DNA of 37,515 nucleotides from an uncultured Alphaproteobacteria bacterium. GTDB taxonomy: Bacteria > Pseudomonadota > Alphaproteobacteria > HIMB59. Every line of letters begins with the position of its first letter. Within the stretch, counting starts at the first letter, position 1. A model generated the notes under the pieces. That model saw only the letters and a list, made by a program, of their open reading frames with translations, was not told where the DNA came from and made no database searches. Shown here in pieces: positions 9,127 through 18,378 of this stretch. A program made the position numbers and the translations under genes. The DNA is taken from assembly GCA_902575725.1 (NCBI GenBank), contig CACGSS010000005.1, positions 1 to 37,515 on the forward strand, given 5' to 3'.

Positions 9127-10907
9127 TTACTGATAAAGAAATCTGAGAGAGTTTTAATATCATCAAAAGAAGTATTCTTACCCTCATTACTTCTTAGAGT
9201 AAATGAGTCTGACTCAATCTCTTTCTCACCCATTACAAGAGAATAGGGTATCTTTTTAGAAACAGAATTTCTTATTTTATAACCCAATTTGTTATCAGAT
9301 CCATCAACAATTACTCTTACACCCAGTTTTTGAAGCTCCCCTTTAATTCGGTTACTATGATCAATAAATTTTTCGGACACAGGGAGAATTGCAAGTTGTA
9401 TAGGCGTAACAAATAAGGGAAGCCAGCCATTAGTGTTTTCAAGAATAATTGCTATAAACCTTTCTAGAGATCCGACGACTGCTCGGTGTATCATTATTGG
9501 AACTTGATTTTTGTCATCTTTGTCTTTGTATTTTGCACCCAATCTATCGGGGAGATTGAAGTCAATTTGTATCGTTCCACATTGCCACTCTCGACCCAGT
9601 GAGTCCTCTAATGTAAATTCTATTTTTGGACCATAGAATGCTCCTTCACCCTCTAAAATATTAAATTCTTTATTGTTGTCTTTTAAAACTTTTTTTAACT
9701 GATTTTCTGCATTGTCCCAGTTTTCTTGCGTGCCAATACTTTTTTCTGGGCGAGTAGAAATATTATATTTTATTTTTTCAAATCCGAACTTTTTATACAC
9801 TCTCTCAATTAATAGGGTTGTCTCATTACAAACATCATATATTTGTTCAGCAGAACAAAATATGTGGGCATCATCTTGAGTAAAACCTCTGACCCTAAAT
9901 AATCCATTTAGAGCTCCAGAGGGTTCGTATCTATGACACTTACCAAACTCCGAGTATCTAAGTGGTAAATCTTTGTAAGTTATTAATTGAGAGTTAAATA
10001 AAACAATATGACATGGACAATTCATAGGTTTTAATGCAAATGTCTTGTTGTCAGTTTCTGATGTAAACATATTTTCTTTAAAATTATCCCAATGACCAGA
10101 CTTTATCCAAAGCTCATTTGATACTAGCTCAGGCGTTTTTACTTCAAAATAATTAAGTTTTTGTTGCTCAGAGCGAATATATTTTTCAATATTTTGATAC
10201 AAGGTTAAGCCTTTATCTTTCCAAAATACATTCCCTGCTGATAAATCAGTTAGAAGGAACAAACCCATATCAGTGCCTAATCTTCTATGATTTCTTTCCT
10301 TAGCCTCTTCTAAATTTTTTAAATACACTCGAAGTTCTTTTTCAGAATACCAAGCGGTTGCATAAATTCTTTGAAGCATTTTGTTTGTGCTAATACCTCT
10401 CCAATAAGCCCCTGATACATTTGTTATTTTAAAGCTGGCATTATAATCTTTTGTGCTTTTATGATGAGGACCTTTACAAAGATCAGTAAAATTTTTTTGC
10501 TCATAGAGTGTTATTTCATCAGAATTATCTAAATTATTAATAAGCTCCAATTTATATTTATTATCTTTAAATATTTCTGATGCCTCTTTTTTAGTCACAG
10601 CTCTCTTTAAAAAGTTTCTTCCCTCTGAGAGAATTTCTTTCATTTTTTTTTCTATATTAGCTAAGTCATCATCTGATAGAGTGCTTTCCATATCAAAGTC
10701 ATAATAAAAACCGTTCTTTATGAAAGGACCAATAGTTGGTTTAGCATTTGGGAAAAGAGTAATTACAGCTTCAGCCAAAATATGAGCCATATCATGCCGC
10801 ATTATATTTAATGCATCATCAGATTTAGGTTTAATGGGAGTGCTATTTTCAACTTCAGTGTCCCAATAATTATTATTCGAGTCTTTAAATGCTATTATAT
10901 CGCTCAT
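9123..10907 (-). CDS. thrS: Threonyl-tRNA synthetase lacking the TGS domain
   Basis: A class II synthetase charging tRNA-Thr. The editing domain is complete, with HDMAH (His38, His42) and CKGPH (Cys144, His148). The catalytic core has the zinc ligand Cys297 in KPMNCPCH and His348 in FTQDDAHIF, motif 2 around KCHRYEPSG, motif 3 in IHRAVVGSLERF, and a C-terminal anticodon-binding domain. Total length is 594 residues against roughly 640 usual. The first 24 residues replace the N-terminal TGS domain of about 60 residues, and the protein enters directly at the editing domain. The start overlaps the hisI end by 4 bp (ATGA), so a missed upstream start is very unlikely. Confidence 0.96.
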   Translation of the reverse strand: MSDIIAFKDSNNNYWDTEVENSTPIKPKSDDALNIMRHDMAHILAEAVITLFPNAKPTIGPFIKNGFYYDFDMESTLSDDDLANIEKKMKEILSEGRNFLKRAVTKKEASEIFKDNKYKLELINNLDNSDEITLYEQKNFTDLCKGPHHKSTKDYNASFKITNVSGAYWRGISTNKMLQRIYATAWYSEKELRVYLKNLEEAKERNHRRLGTDMGLFLLTDLSAGNVFWKDKGLTLYQNIEKYIRSEQQKLNYFEVKTPELVSNELWIKSGHWDNFKENMFTSETDNKTFALKPMNCPCHIVLFNSQLITYKDLPLRYSEFGKCHRYEPSGALNGLFRVRGFTQDDAHIFCSAEQIYDVCNETTLLIERVYKKFGFEKIKYNISTRPEKSIGTQENWDNAENQLKKVLKDNNKEFNILEGEGAFYGPKIEFTLEDSLGREWQCGTIQIDFNLPDRLGAKYKDKDDKNQVPIMIHRAVVGSLERFIAIILENTNGWLPLFVTPIQLAILPVSEKFIDHSNRIKGELQKLGVRVIVDGSDNKLGYKIRNSVSKKIPYSLVMGEKEIESDSFTLRSNEGKNTSFDDIKTLSDFFISN

Positions 10908-11236
10908 AATTCTAATTTTTTATAAAAACAACTTTTTTTACCCGTATGGCAAGCACCAATGCCTTGAAGCTCAACTTCATAAATCAAAGCGTCACTGTCA
11001 CAATCAGTATAAATATTAATAATATTAAGTTTATTGCCAGATGTTTCGCCTTTTAACCATAATTTTTTTTTACTTCTACTCCAAAAGTGTGCTTTTTTTG
11101 TTTTTACTGTCATTTCAATAGAATTTTTATTTGAGTAGGCCATCATAAGAATTTCATTAGTTGACTTCTCTTGAGCAATCGTAGGTATTAGCCCATCAGA
11201 ATTAAAAACTAGTTGATTTATGTTAAAATTTTCCAA
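10904..11236 (-). CDS. hisI: Phosphoribosyl-AMP cyclohydrolase
   Basis: Catalyses the third step of histidine synthesis, opening the adenine ring of PR-AMP. At 110 residues it is the single-domain HisI form, without the HisE pyrophosphohydrolase. Visible features are HFWSRSKKKLW-x-KGETSGN (residues 50-68), the metal-binding D-C-D-S-D (78-82) and the zinc cysteines Cys96 and Cys103 in ACHTGKKSCFY. It heads a minus-strand unit with thrS, overlapping it by 4 bp, an unusual pairing since hisI more often lies with other his genes or folE. No other his gene is in the window. Confidence 0.95.
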   Translation of the reverse strand: MENFNINQLVFNSDGLIPTIAQEKSTNEILMMAYSNKNSIEMTVKTKKAHFWSRSKKKLWLKGETSGNKLNIINIYTDCDSDALIYEVELQGIGACHTGKKSCFYKKLEL

Positions 11237-11258
11237 TGTCTTGATTTTTAATGATTTT

Positions 11259-11274
11259 TACTTTTATTAAAGTA
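11259..11274. repeat. Inverted repeat between hisI and dusA
   Basis: TACTTT and AAAGTA form a perfect 6-bp dyad around a 4-bp centre in the 66-bp divergent gap between the hisI and dusA starts. It is placed where an operator could serve both genes, but with AT-rich arms a chance origin is quite possible. No promoter on either strand of this gap is convincing. Confidence 0.25.
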
Positions 11275-11302
11275 TTTTTCAATTATTAAAAGATTTTTTT
11301 CG

Positions 11303-12229
11303 ATGAATTATTATTTAGCACCAATGATGGGTTACACAGACTGCTATTTTAGAAGTTTAGTGGAAAACATTTATGGAGATAGTGTAACTACTTTTTCTGA
11401 AATGATAGTGGATAAAGCAATCATCCACAATGAGACCAAAACAATAACCAAGCATTTTTTAAAAAATAATAAAAGCGCCATTCAAATTGCAGGCTCAGAT
11501 CCTGAAGAAATTAAAAGAACAATAAATATTTTAAATAAAGTAGATATTATTAAACATGTAAATTTTAATTTAGGGTGCCCAAGTTCTAGAGTCCAAGAAA
11601 ATATGCTTGGTTTAGCTTTAACCCAAAAGTATGACTTAGTAAAAAAATGTTTATATGAATTGATCAAATATAACAAAGATGTATCGGTAAAATGTAGACT
11701 CGGTTTAGGTATGGATGAGGATAAGAGTTATATTTTTGATTATCTTAAATTGTTTAATGAAATAGGAATTAAAAAAGTATTTATACATTGCAGAAATGGT
11801 GTTTTGAACTTAGATACCAAAAAAAATAGAACAATTCCGAAAATTAATTATAATTTATTTTTAGAGTGTTGTGATCAATTTCCTGAAATGGAACTTATTC
11901 CTAACGGTGAGGTTAATGATTTAGCAACCTTTAAATTTTTTCAGTCAAAAAATATTACTCAATTTATGATTGGTAGGCAATTTGCGAAAGACGCTTTTTT
12001 TTTAGAAAAATTAGATCTTGAGAATATCAAAAAGAAGACAGCTTCAATAATTAATACAATAAATGAATTAGAGCATTACAAATATTTAAATATTAATTTA
12101 TTAAAAAAAAGTATATTCACTGCACTTAGTAACATATCAAATTCCAAAAAAGTAAAAAAAGAAATTTCAGTTATTAATAATTATAGTGGCTTACTAAATT
12201 ACTTTGAGAGGAATGCCATTTGGAGCTAA
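11303..12229 (+). CDS. dusA: tRNA-dihydrouridine synthase, DusA-like
   Basis: An FMN-dependent enzyme that reduces uridine to dihydrouridine in the tRNA D-loop. The TIM-barrel motifs are present: PMMGYTD at residues 7-13, NLGCPSSRVQ (89-98) with catalytic Cys92, VKCRLG, and IHCRNG. The later stretch ending N-R-T-I-P-K-I-N-Y resembles the DusA subgroup (NR-x-IP-x-x-x-Y) rather than DusB. Next follow ELIPNGEV and FMIGRQF, both phosphate/FMN-binding blocks. Length is 308 residues. Its 3' end overlaps glnE by 10 bp. The subgroup assignment is less certain than the family. Confidence 0.88.
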   Translation: MNYYLAPMMGYTDCYFRSLVENIYGDSVTTFSEMIVDKAIIHNETKTITKHFLKNNKSAIQIAGSDPEEIKRTINILNKVDIIKHVNFNLGCPSSRVQENMLGLALTQKYDLVKKCLYELIKYNKDVSVKCRLGLGMDEDKSYIFDYLKLFNEIGIKKVFIHCRNGVLNLDTKKNRTIPKINYNLFLECCDQFPEMELIPNGEVNDLATFKFFQSKNITQFMIGRQFAKDAFFLEKLDLENIKKKTASIINTINELEHYKYLNINLLKKSIFTALSNISNSKKVKKEISVINNYSGLLNYFERNAIWS

Positions 12230-14544
12230 AGAGATTATATAAATCTTCCACTTTTTTATCAAAATTTGAATATCTTAATAATTCTTATAATATTTCTAAG
12301 GTTGATGCACAATTAATACTTAATCACTACAAAAGTAATATAAAAAAATATTCTAATTCCTCTACAACTAACTTTTCAAATATATATAAACTTAAAAATG
12401 AGCTTATTTATTTAATTTTTATATCAATTCATCAAAATTTAATTTCTCAGTCTAATGGATCAAGATTGTGGTCAATTTTATGCAAAAATATTTTAAGTAA
12501 AATCATTAATACCAATCTATACAGATCATTTAATAATAGTTTAAAAAAATATTATTTTATTTTAGGTATGGGTAAAATTGGTGTAAGAGATTTAAATTTT
12601 GCCTCTGACATTGATATAATCATATTCTATGACTCCAAAAATAGTCCTATTTCTCTTCAAGATTTTAATAAATCTATAAAGAAAACCATTAGTGATATTT
12701 CGAATATTTCTGAGTCTTTTTTTCATAAAATAGATTTAAGGTTACGACCAGATTTTGGTGATTCATTAATTGTATCTGACATAGATCAAGCAATTAATTA
12801 TTATACATCAGTTGGCAGAAACTGGGAGAGATTGGCATTTCATAGATCTAGTTTTTTGTGTGGTGATATTCAAAAATATTTCTCATTTAAGGTGGCAATT
12901 AAAAGTTTTTTATTTAGAAGAACATTTGACTATTACGCTATAGATGAAATTAAAAAACTCTTTGCCTCCAATAATACTGAACAAAAGCTAGATATAAAAA
13001 ATTCTTATGGCTTTATTCGATCTTGTGAAAATATAATACACTTTAATCAACTTCTTTGGTCTGGAAAAATAAACTCTCTTAAAGAGAGTAATATTCATAA
13101 ATTACTCATAAATTTTAAAGAACATGAAAATATAATTCCAAAAAATGACTTAAAGAATATAACAGAAGCATATTATTACTTCCGTAAAATTGAGAATTAT
13201 TTACATATAAAAAAGAATACTTTTCAAAATATAATTGACTCTAATGAAAACTATTTAAACTTAGTATTAAATAATTTTTCAAACAAATTAGAAAATCATA
13301 AATCTGATATTCAAACAATATACCAACGTTTATTTTTTCCCAAAATTAATACTGAAAGTTTACGACGAGAAAAATTTAATGAATCTAGCCAAAAAATTAT
13401 AGATAGTCTTCTCAAAAGAGCTGAGAAAATCAATAGTTCAGATACAGTAAAAAATGACTATTTAGAGTCTATTTCAAGCCTTATAAATATTTTATCAACA
13501 CATAATAAAAGAGATGATCTAATTATAAAATTTGACTATTTAATTAACTATTATAAGTCCGGTGTCCATTTAACTGCTTTATATAAGTATAATAATAAAA
13601 TTTTTTTAGAGTTAGTTTTTATATTTGAGAAATCTTCAAAATTAACAAATCTTATTTACAAAAATAATTTTTTAATAGAGTCATTAGTCTATTTTTTTAA
13701 TTATGGCATACCTACTTTTAAGCTGAGAGAATTTTCTGATAATTTTGATTTAGATTTAAAAAAATCAATCCAAGATATTTATGAAATTTTATTCTTATTA
13801 GATTATTTGTTACTTTCAAAAAAAATAACTAATACTGACTTCCTCAAAAAACGAAATACCGCTGTAAGAAAGTTTATTTTTTATATCTTTGAACTAGTTA
13901 AAAATGAATACATTATCAATAGAAGTAATATTTTCTCTGACTTAACACCAATTTTATTTGGAAGTTACGGTGTTAAAATGGCTACGAATTTTTCTGATTT
14001 AGATATTTTTTTTATATATCAATCAAACAAAAATAATCACATAGATAATATTAAAATTGTAAGGAGATTTTACTCTATAATGAAACAATATATTGACCCA
14101 AATATTCTAATAATTGATGATAGAAATAAACCTTTTGATAGAGACTCTGATCAAGTTATTAATATTGAAAATTTCTTCTCATTTTATTCAAAGACCAATG
14201 AACCATTTCATAAATTATCCTTTATAAAGATATGTCTCCTAACAAATAATCTAAAATTATCTAAATATTTTATTAAAATAAAAAATCAAATTATTTCAAA
14301 ATTCTCTAAAATTGATGAAGATTATCTTTTAAAAATAATAGATATAAAAAATCCTTTAAAAAATAATAAAGATCTTTTTCAACTTTATAAAATTCAAGAA
14401 GATATCAGCCACATAAATAATAAAGAATTTTTATATGGAGATGATATTGATTACTTAAGAGAGTTACTTATGTTTGAAGATTTAACTGGCAACCCGTCTA
14501 AAGTAGATAATAAAAAATATTTAGACAGGTTGCTTTTAAATTAA
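12220..14544 (+). CDS. glnE: Glutamine synthetase adenylyltransferase/deadenylase, compact form
   Basis: GlnE adenylylates and deadenylylates glutamine synthetase under control of PII. The N-terminal nucleotidyltransferase domain (deadenylylase in E. coli) is clear: LGMGKIGVRDLNFASDID, with Asp130 and Asp132. A second domain follows with FGSYGVKMATNFSDLD (Asp593, Asp595); here the usual G-K-L-G-G element is altered. Length is 774 residues against about 950 in E. coli, so linker and helical regions are reduced. The start is a TTG preceded by GAGAGGA, overlapping dusA by 10 bp. Composition is extreme: 10 of 60 bases are G or C at 12241-12300. It converges on its own target gene glnA, one base apart. 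Confidence 0.9.
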   Translation: MELKRLYKSSTFLSKFEYLNNSYNISKVDAQLILNHYKSNIKKYSNSSTTNFSNIYKLKNELIYLIFISIHQNLISQSNGSRLWSILCKNILSKIINTNLYRSFNNSLKKYYFILGMGKIGVRDLNFASDIDIIIFYDSKNSPISLQDFNKSIKKTISDISNISESFFHKIDLRLRPDFGDSLIVSDIDQAINYYTSVGRNWERLAFHRSSFLCGDIQKYFSFKVAIKSFLFRRTFDYYAIDEIKKLFASNNTEQKLDIKNSYGFIRSCENIIHFNQLLWSGKINSLKESNIHKLLINFKEHENIIPKNDLKNITEAYYYFRKIENYLHIKKNTFQNIIDSNENYLNLVLNNFSNKLENHKSDIQTIYQRLFFPKINTESLRREKFNESSQKIIDSLLKRAEKINSSDTVKNDYLESISSLINILSTHNKRDDLIIKFDYLINYYKSGVHLTALYKYNNKIFLELVFIFEKSSKLTNLIYKNNFLIESLVYFFNYGIPTFKLREFSDNFDLDLKKSIQDIYEILFLLDYLLLSKKITNTDFLKKRNTAVRKFIFYIFELVKNEYIINRSNIFSDLTPILFGSYGVKMATNFSDLDIFFIYQSNKNNHIDNIKIVRRFYSIMKQYIDPNILIIDDRNKPFDRDSDQVINIENFFSFYSKTNEPFHKLSFIKICLLTNNLKLSKYFIKIKNQIISKFSKIDEDYLLKIIDIKNPLKNNKDLFQLYKIQEDISHINNKEFLYGDDIDYLRELLMFEDLTGNPSKVDNKKYLDRLLLN

Positions 14545-14545
14545 C

Positions 14546-15961
14546 TTAGTAATCGTAATACATGTCGAACTCTGCAGGTGTGACTAGCAGTTTATTTGGT
14601 TCGATTTCTTCTTCTCTTTTGTATTCGATATATGACTCGATTAAATCCTTAGTGAATACATTACCCTCTAAAAGATAATCATGGTTTGACTCAAGATTGT
14701 TAATCGCTTCCTCAAGAGTGCCAGGTACTTCCTTTACTTTAGATTGCTCTTCAGGAGGTAAATCATAAAGATTTTTATCCATTGGTTCACCAGGATCAAT
14801 TCTATTCTTAATTCCATCTAAACCTGCCATAAGCATAGCTGAAAATGCTAAATAACCATTTGCAGTTGCATCTGGACATCTAAACTCAACTCTTTTTGCC
14901 TTAGGAGATGGTGAGTATGCAGGGATTCTACATATAGCACTTCTATTTCTATTAGAGTATGCAAGTTTTACCGGAGCCTCATAACCTGGAACTAATCTCT
15001 TGTAAGAGTTAATAGTTGGATTTGTAAAGGCTAATAAAGATGGTGCATGCTTAAGCAAACCACCAATATAAAATTTTGCTTCATCACTAAGATTGGCATA
15101 TCCGCCTTCACCGTAAAATACTGGTTTACCGTTTGACCAAATACTTTGGTGACAATGCATTCCTGAACCATTGTCGTTTGAAAGAGGTTTTGGCATAAAA
15201 GTAGCACTCAAACCATTACTTTTTGCTGTGTTTCTCACAACGTATTTATATTTTTGAAGATCATCGGCCATCTTAACCAATGTGTCGAATTTTAAATCAA
15301 TTTCACATTGACCAGCAGTAGCAACTTCGTGGTGTTGCGCTTCAACACTCATACCAATTGCAACCATGTGATTTACCATTTCTGATCTAACATCCTGCAT
15401 AGTGTCATGAGGTGGGCATGGGAAGTATCCACCTTTATTTCTAACTTTATAACCTAGATTTGGACCTTCGGCTGTGCCTGTATTCCAAACGGCTTCACCG
15501 GAGTCAACAGAAAAAGAGGAGTGATGAGGGTGCGTGTTAATTTGAACGTTGTTGAAAAGAAAAAATTCAGCTTCTGGTCCAAAGAAAATACTATCACCAA
15601 CTCCTGAGGTTTTAACGTATTCTTCTGCTTTTTTTGCAACGTATCTTGGATCTTTATCGTACTTTTGTCCGGTAATTGGATCTTGAATATCACATATTAG
15701 AACTAGCGTAGGATCTGTAAAAAAAGGATCTACAAATGCAGTCTCAATATCTGGAATTAATATCATGTCACTAGCTTCAATTGACTGAAAACATCTAATT
15801 GAAGAGCCGTCGAAACCAATACCTTCCTCAAATACATCCATTTCAAATGTATTAATATGGTTTGAAAAGTGCTGCCATGTTCCTAAAGGATCAGTAAATC
15901 TAAAATCAATATACTTAATACCATTTTCATCGATCATTTTTTGTAATGATTTTTTGTCCAT
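14546..15961 (-). CDS. glnA: Glutamine synthetase, type I (GSI-beta)
   Basis: Makes glutamine from glutamate, ammonia and ATP, the main entry of ammonium into metabolism. The 471-residue protein shows DGSSIRCF (51-58), the metal and glutamate sites around FGPEAEFFLF (127-136), QHHEVATAGQCE (209-220), GSGMHCHQS (266-273), NRNRSA and the adenylylation site, Tyr399 in KNLYDLPPEE. The presence of that tyrosine fits the presence of GlnE next door. A strong Shine-Dalgarno (AGGAGG, minus strand) precedes the start. It lies 40 bp downstream of glnB in the same direction, so both are probably one operon. Confidence 0.98.
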   Translation of the reverse strand: MDKKSLQKMIDENGIKYIDFRFTDPLGTWQHFSNHINTFEMDVFEEGIGFDGSSIRCFQSIEASDMILIPDIETAFVDPFFTDPTLVLICDIQDPITGQKYDKDPRYVAKKAEEYVKTSGVGDSIFFGPEAEFFLFNNVQINTHPHHSSFSVDSGEAVWNTGTAEGPNLGYKVRNKGGYFPCPPHDTMQDVRSEMVNHMVAIGMSVEAQHHEVATAGQCEIDLKFDTLVKMADDLQKYKYVVRNTAKSNGLSATFMPKPLSNDNGSGMHCHQSIWSNGKPVFYGEGGYANLSDEAKFYIGGLLKHAPSLLAFTNPTINSYKRLVPGYEAPVKLAYSNRNRSAICRIPAYSPSPKAKRVEFRCPDATANGYLAFSAMLMAGLDGIKNRIDPGEPMDKNLYDLPPEEQSKVKEVPGTLEEAINNLESNHDYLLEGNVFTKDLIESYIEYKREEEIEPNKLLVTPAEFDMYYDY

Positions 15962-16001
15962 CTAATAACCTCCTGAGTTGTTAACTTGGTTTGTGTAAAA
16001 A

Positions 16002-16400
<399 letters not shown>

Positions 16401-16405
16401 TTTTT

Positions 16406-16483
16406 GGCGGGTGTAGCTCAGTTGGTTAGAGCGCCGGTTTGTGGTACCGGAGGTCGGGGGTTCAAGTCCCCTTACTCGCCCCA
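16406..16483 (+). tRNA. tRNA-His (GTG)
   Basis: A full cloverleaf can be drawn. The acceptor stem is 16407-16413 with 16473-16479, T8-A9 at 16414-16415, the D stem GCTC/GAGC, the anticodon stem CCGGT/ACCGG with loop TTGTGGT (anticodon GTG at 16441-16443), the T arm with GGTTCAAGTCC, and an encoded CCA at 16481-16483. G at 16406 is the -1 position and pairs with C73 at 16480, the canonical histidine identity pair. Confidence 0.97.
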
Positions 16484-16489
16484 ATTTGT

Positions 16490-16571
16490 GCGCCAGTGGC
16501 GGAATGGTAGACGCGCTGGTCTTAGGAACCAGTGGGCAACCGTGGGGGTTCGAGTCCCTCCTGGCGCACCA
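16490..16571 (+). tRNA. tRNA-Leu (TAG)
   Basis: The acceptor stem is GCGCCAG/CTGGCGC, the anticodon stem CTGGT/ACCAG with loop CTTAGGA (anticodon TAG), a variable arm follows as in class II tRNAs, and the T arm has GGTTCGAGTCC. A73 and encoded CCA are at 16568-16571. It lies 6 bp after tRNA-His and 13 bp before the tig start codon. Confidence 0.97.
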
Positions 16572-16584
16572 GAATACAAGTAAT

Positions 16585-17811
16585 ATGGATTATAAAAACA
16601 TAGAAAAAAAAAGTTACAAATCATCTTTTGAGGTATCTTTAGATCAAAGCGCTATTGCTAAAATTATTGACGAAAAAATATCAGAAAAGCAACCCACTTT
16701 TGAAATTGCAGGTTTTAGAAAGGGCAAAGTACCGGTAAGCATCATAAAGTCTAAAATTGGTCTTCAAATTGAAAACGAGGTATTAAATGAAGAGGTATCA
16801 AAAAATATAAATAAAATCAGTGAGGATGAAAAGATACAATCCCTTATACAACCTGATGTTAATTTTAAAGATAATTATAATTTTACCTTGGCTTTTTATT
16901 TAAAACCCGAAATTAAAATGGATGAGTTAAAAACAAGTGAAATAGAGAAAGTTACATCAGAGGTAACAAAAAAAGATATTGATGATTTTAGAGAAAAAGT
17001 AAGAAAAGAGTACTATTCATTAGAGAGTATAGATATATCAGATGAAACTTCTGTTATAGATTTTGAAATATTAAATTATGAAGATGAACAAAAAAAATTA
17101 TTTTCTCAAAAAGAGGTAAGAGTAGACTTAAACACCCAAACTAAAGAAGAAGTATTTTTAGACTTAAAAAAAGCTCTCTTAAAAATTAAAAATAAATCTG
17201 ACATTAATTTTTCTACAAAAGGAATAAAGATAAACGCTCAAATCAAAGATATAAATAAAAAGATCTATCCCAAGAATGATGACGAGTTGATTAAGATTTT
17301 AAAATTAAAATCTACTAAAGAATTAAATGACAAAATTGATAATAAACTCAATGAGGATATGAATTATCTTCAAAAAGAGTTTTTTATTGAAGACCTGCTT
17401 AAAGTATTGTTGCAAAAGAAAAAGATTGACATTAACGAGGAGGTTGTAAATCTTGAGCTTAAAAGAAAATATCAAATTGATTTATCCAAAATGAAAGATG
17501 AACACAAAGAAAGAATTGATAGTTTAAAAAAACTCACAAGTGAGAATATTCAAAAAGATGTTCTATTTTCTGAATTAGTTAAATTTTTAAATGTAAAAGT
17601 TGAGCAGAAAGAACTCCAAGAGTATATTCAAAAATATTATGGAGAAAAAATTGATCAAAGAACGGCAGAGGCTGCTTATGGTACTCTTCTTAGAAATAAA
17701 ATAGCAGATGAGTCTATGAAAACTTTTAAAATCAAAGAAACTAAGTTAAGCTTAGAAAAGCTAATGAAAAAAGGATCTCAAAATAATGAATCTAGTACCC
17801 ATAGTCATTGA
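16585..17811 (+). CDS. tig: Trigger factor with an eroded PPIase domain
   Basis: A ribosome-bound chaperone that meets nascent chains at the exit tunnel. The ribosome-binding signature GFRKGKVP is at residues 43-50 of a 408-residue product. The open frame runs back through both tRNAs, so the ATG at 16585, 13 bp after tRNA-Leu, is the first credible start. The C-terminal helical arms are recognisable and end in a His/Ser-rich tail. The middle FKBP-type domain is hard to see: after the T-S-V-I-D-F strand there is no glycine-rich FKBP pattern and no I-P-G-F-E block. It overlaps clpP by 26 bp and begins the tig-clpP-clpX-lon chain. Confidence 0.92.
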   Translation: MDYKNIEKKSYKSSFEVSLDQSAIAKIIDEKISEKQPTFEIAGFRKGKVPVSIIKSKIGLQIENEVLNEEVSKNINKISEDEKIQSLIQPDVNFKDNYNFTLAFYLKPEIKMDELKTSEIEKVTSEVTKKDIDDFREKVRKEYYSLESIDISDETSVIDFEILNYEDEQKKLFSQKEVRVDLNTQTKEEVFLDLKKALLKIKNKSDINFSTKGIKINAQIKDINKKIYPKNDDELIKILKLKSTKELNDKIDNKLNEDMNYLQKEFFIEDLLKVLLQKKKIDINEEVVNLELKRKYQIDLSKMKDEHKERIDSLKKLTSENIQKDVLFSELVKFLNVKVEQKELQEYIQKYYGEKIDQRTAEAAYGTLLRNKIADESMKTFKIKETKLSLEKLMKKGSQNNESSTHSH

Positions 17812-18376
17812 ACAATCTGGTAAGGGGGAGAGATCTTTTGATATTTTCTCCAGACTACTCAGAGAAAGAATTATTTTTTTGACAGGCGCCATCAATGATG
17901 AGACTGCCTCTTTAATATGCGCTCAACTTTTATTTTTGGAATCTGAAAATCCCGAAGAACCAATTAATCTATATATTAACTCACCAGGAGGTTTAGTTAC
18001 TGCTGGTTTAGCAATGTATGATACTATGCAATATATTAAATGTCCCGTTCATACTGTTTGCATAGGTCAAGCTGCCTCTGCAGGTTCATTAATACTCGCT
18101 GCAGGAAAAGAGGGCAACAGGTATGCGTTACCACACTCTAAAATAATGATTCATCAACCATCTGGTGGTTTTTCAGGACAGGCGAGTGATATTAAAATTC
18201 ATGCCGAAGAGATATTAAAGACAAAAAAAAGACTCAATGAAATTTATCAAAAGCATACCAAAATAAGCATTGGTGAAATAGAAAAGGCAATGGAAAGAGA
18301 TAGATTCTTTGACCCTGAAGAGGCCCAAAAATTTGGTTTGATAGATAAAGTAATTACTACTAGAATTGAAAAATAA
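17786..18376 (+). CDS. clpP: ATP-dependent Clp protease proteolytic subunit
   Basis: A serine peptidase forming the double-ring chamber that degrades proteins unfolded by ClpX. The catalytic triad is visible as Ser98 (GQAASAG), His123 (IMIHQPSGG) and Asp172 ([11 protein letters not shown]). Length is 196 residues, normal. The start begins [10 protein letters not shown], the family's typical N-terminus, and lies inside the last codons of tig; AAGGA sits 12 bp upstream. clpX follows 2 bp after its stop, so expression of the protease and its unfoldase is coupled. Confidence 0.98.
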   Translation: MNLVPIVIEQSGKGERSFDIFSRLLRERIIFLTGAINDETASLICAQLLFLESENPEEPINLYINSPGGLVTAGLAMYDTMQYIKCPVHTVCIGQAASAGSLILAAGKEGNRYALPHSKIMIHQPSGGFSGQASDIKIHAEEILKTKKRLNEIYQKHTKISIGEIEKAMERDRFFDPEEAQKFGLIDKVITTRIEK

Positions 18377-18378
18377 AA

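Noticed and set aside
11303..12229. Possible loss of the catalytic cysteine in the Dus protein
   Set aside because: The catalytic cysteine of the family is the one in the GCPS motif, which is present as Cys92.
16441..16584. Trigger factor N-terminal extension reading through tRNA-His and tRNA-Leu
   Set aside because: The region is fully explained by two tRNA cloverleaves; tig homology begins just after 16585.
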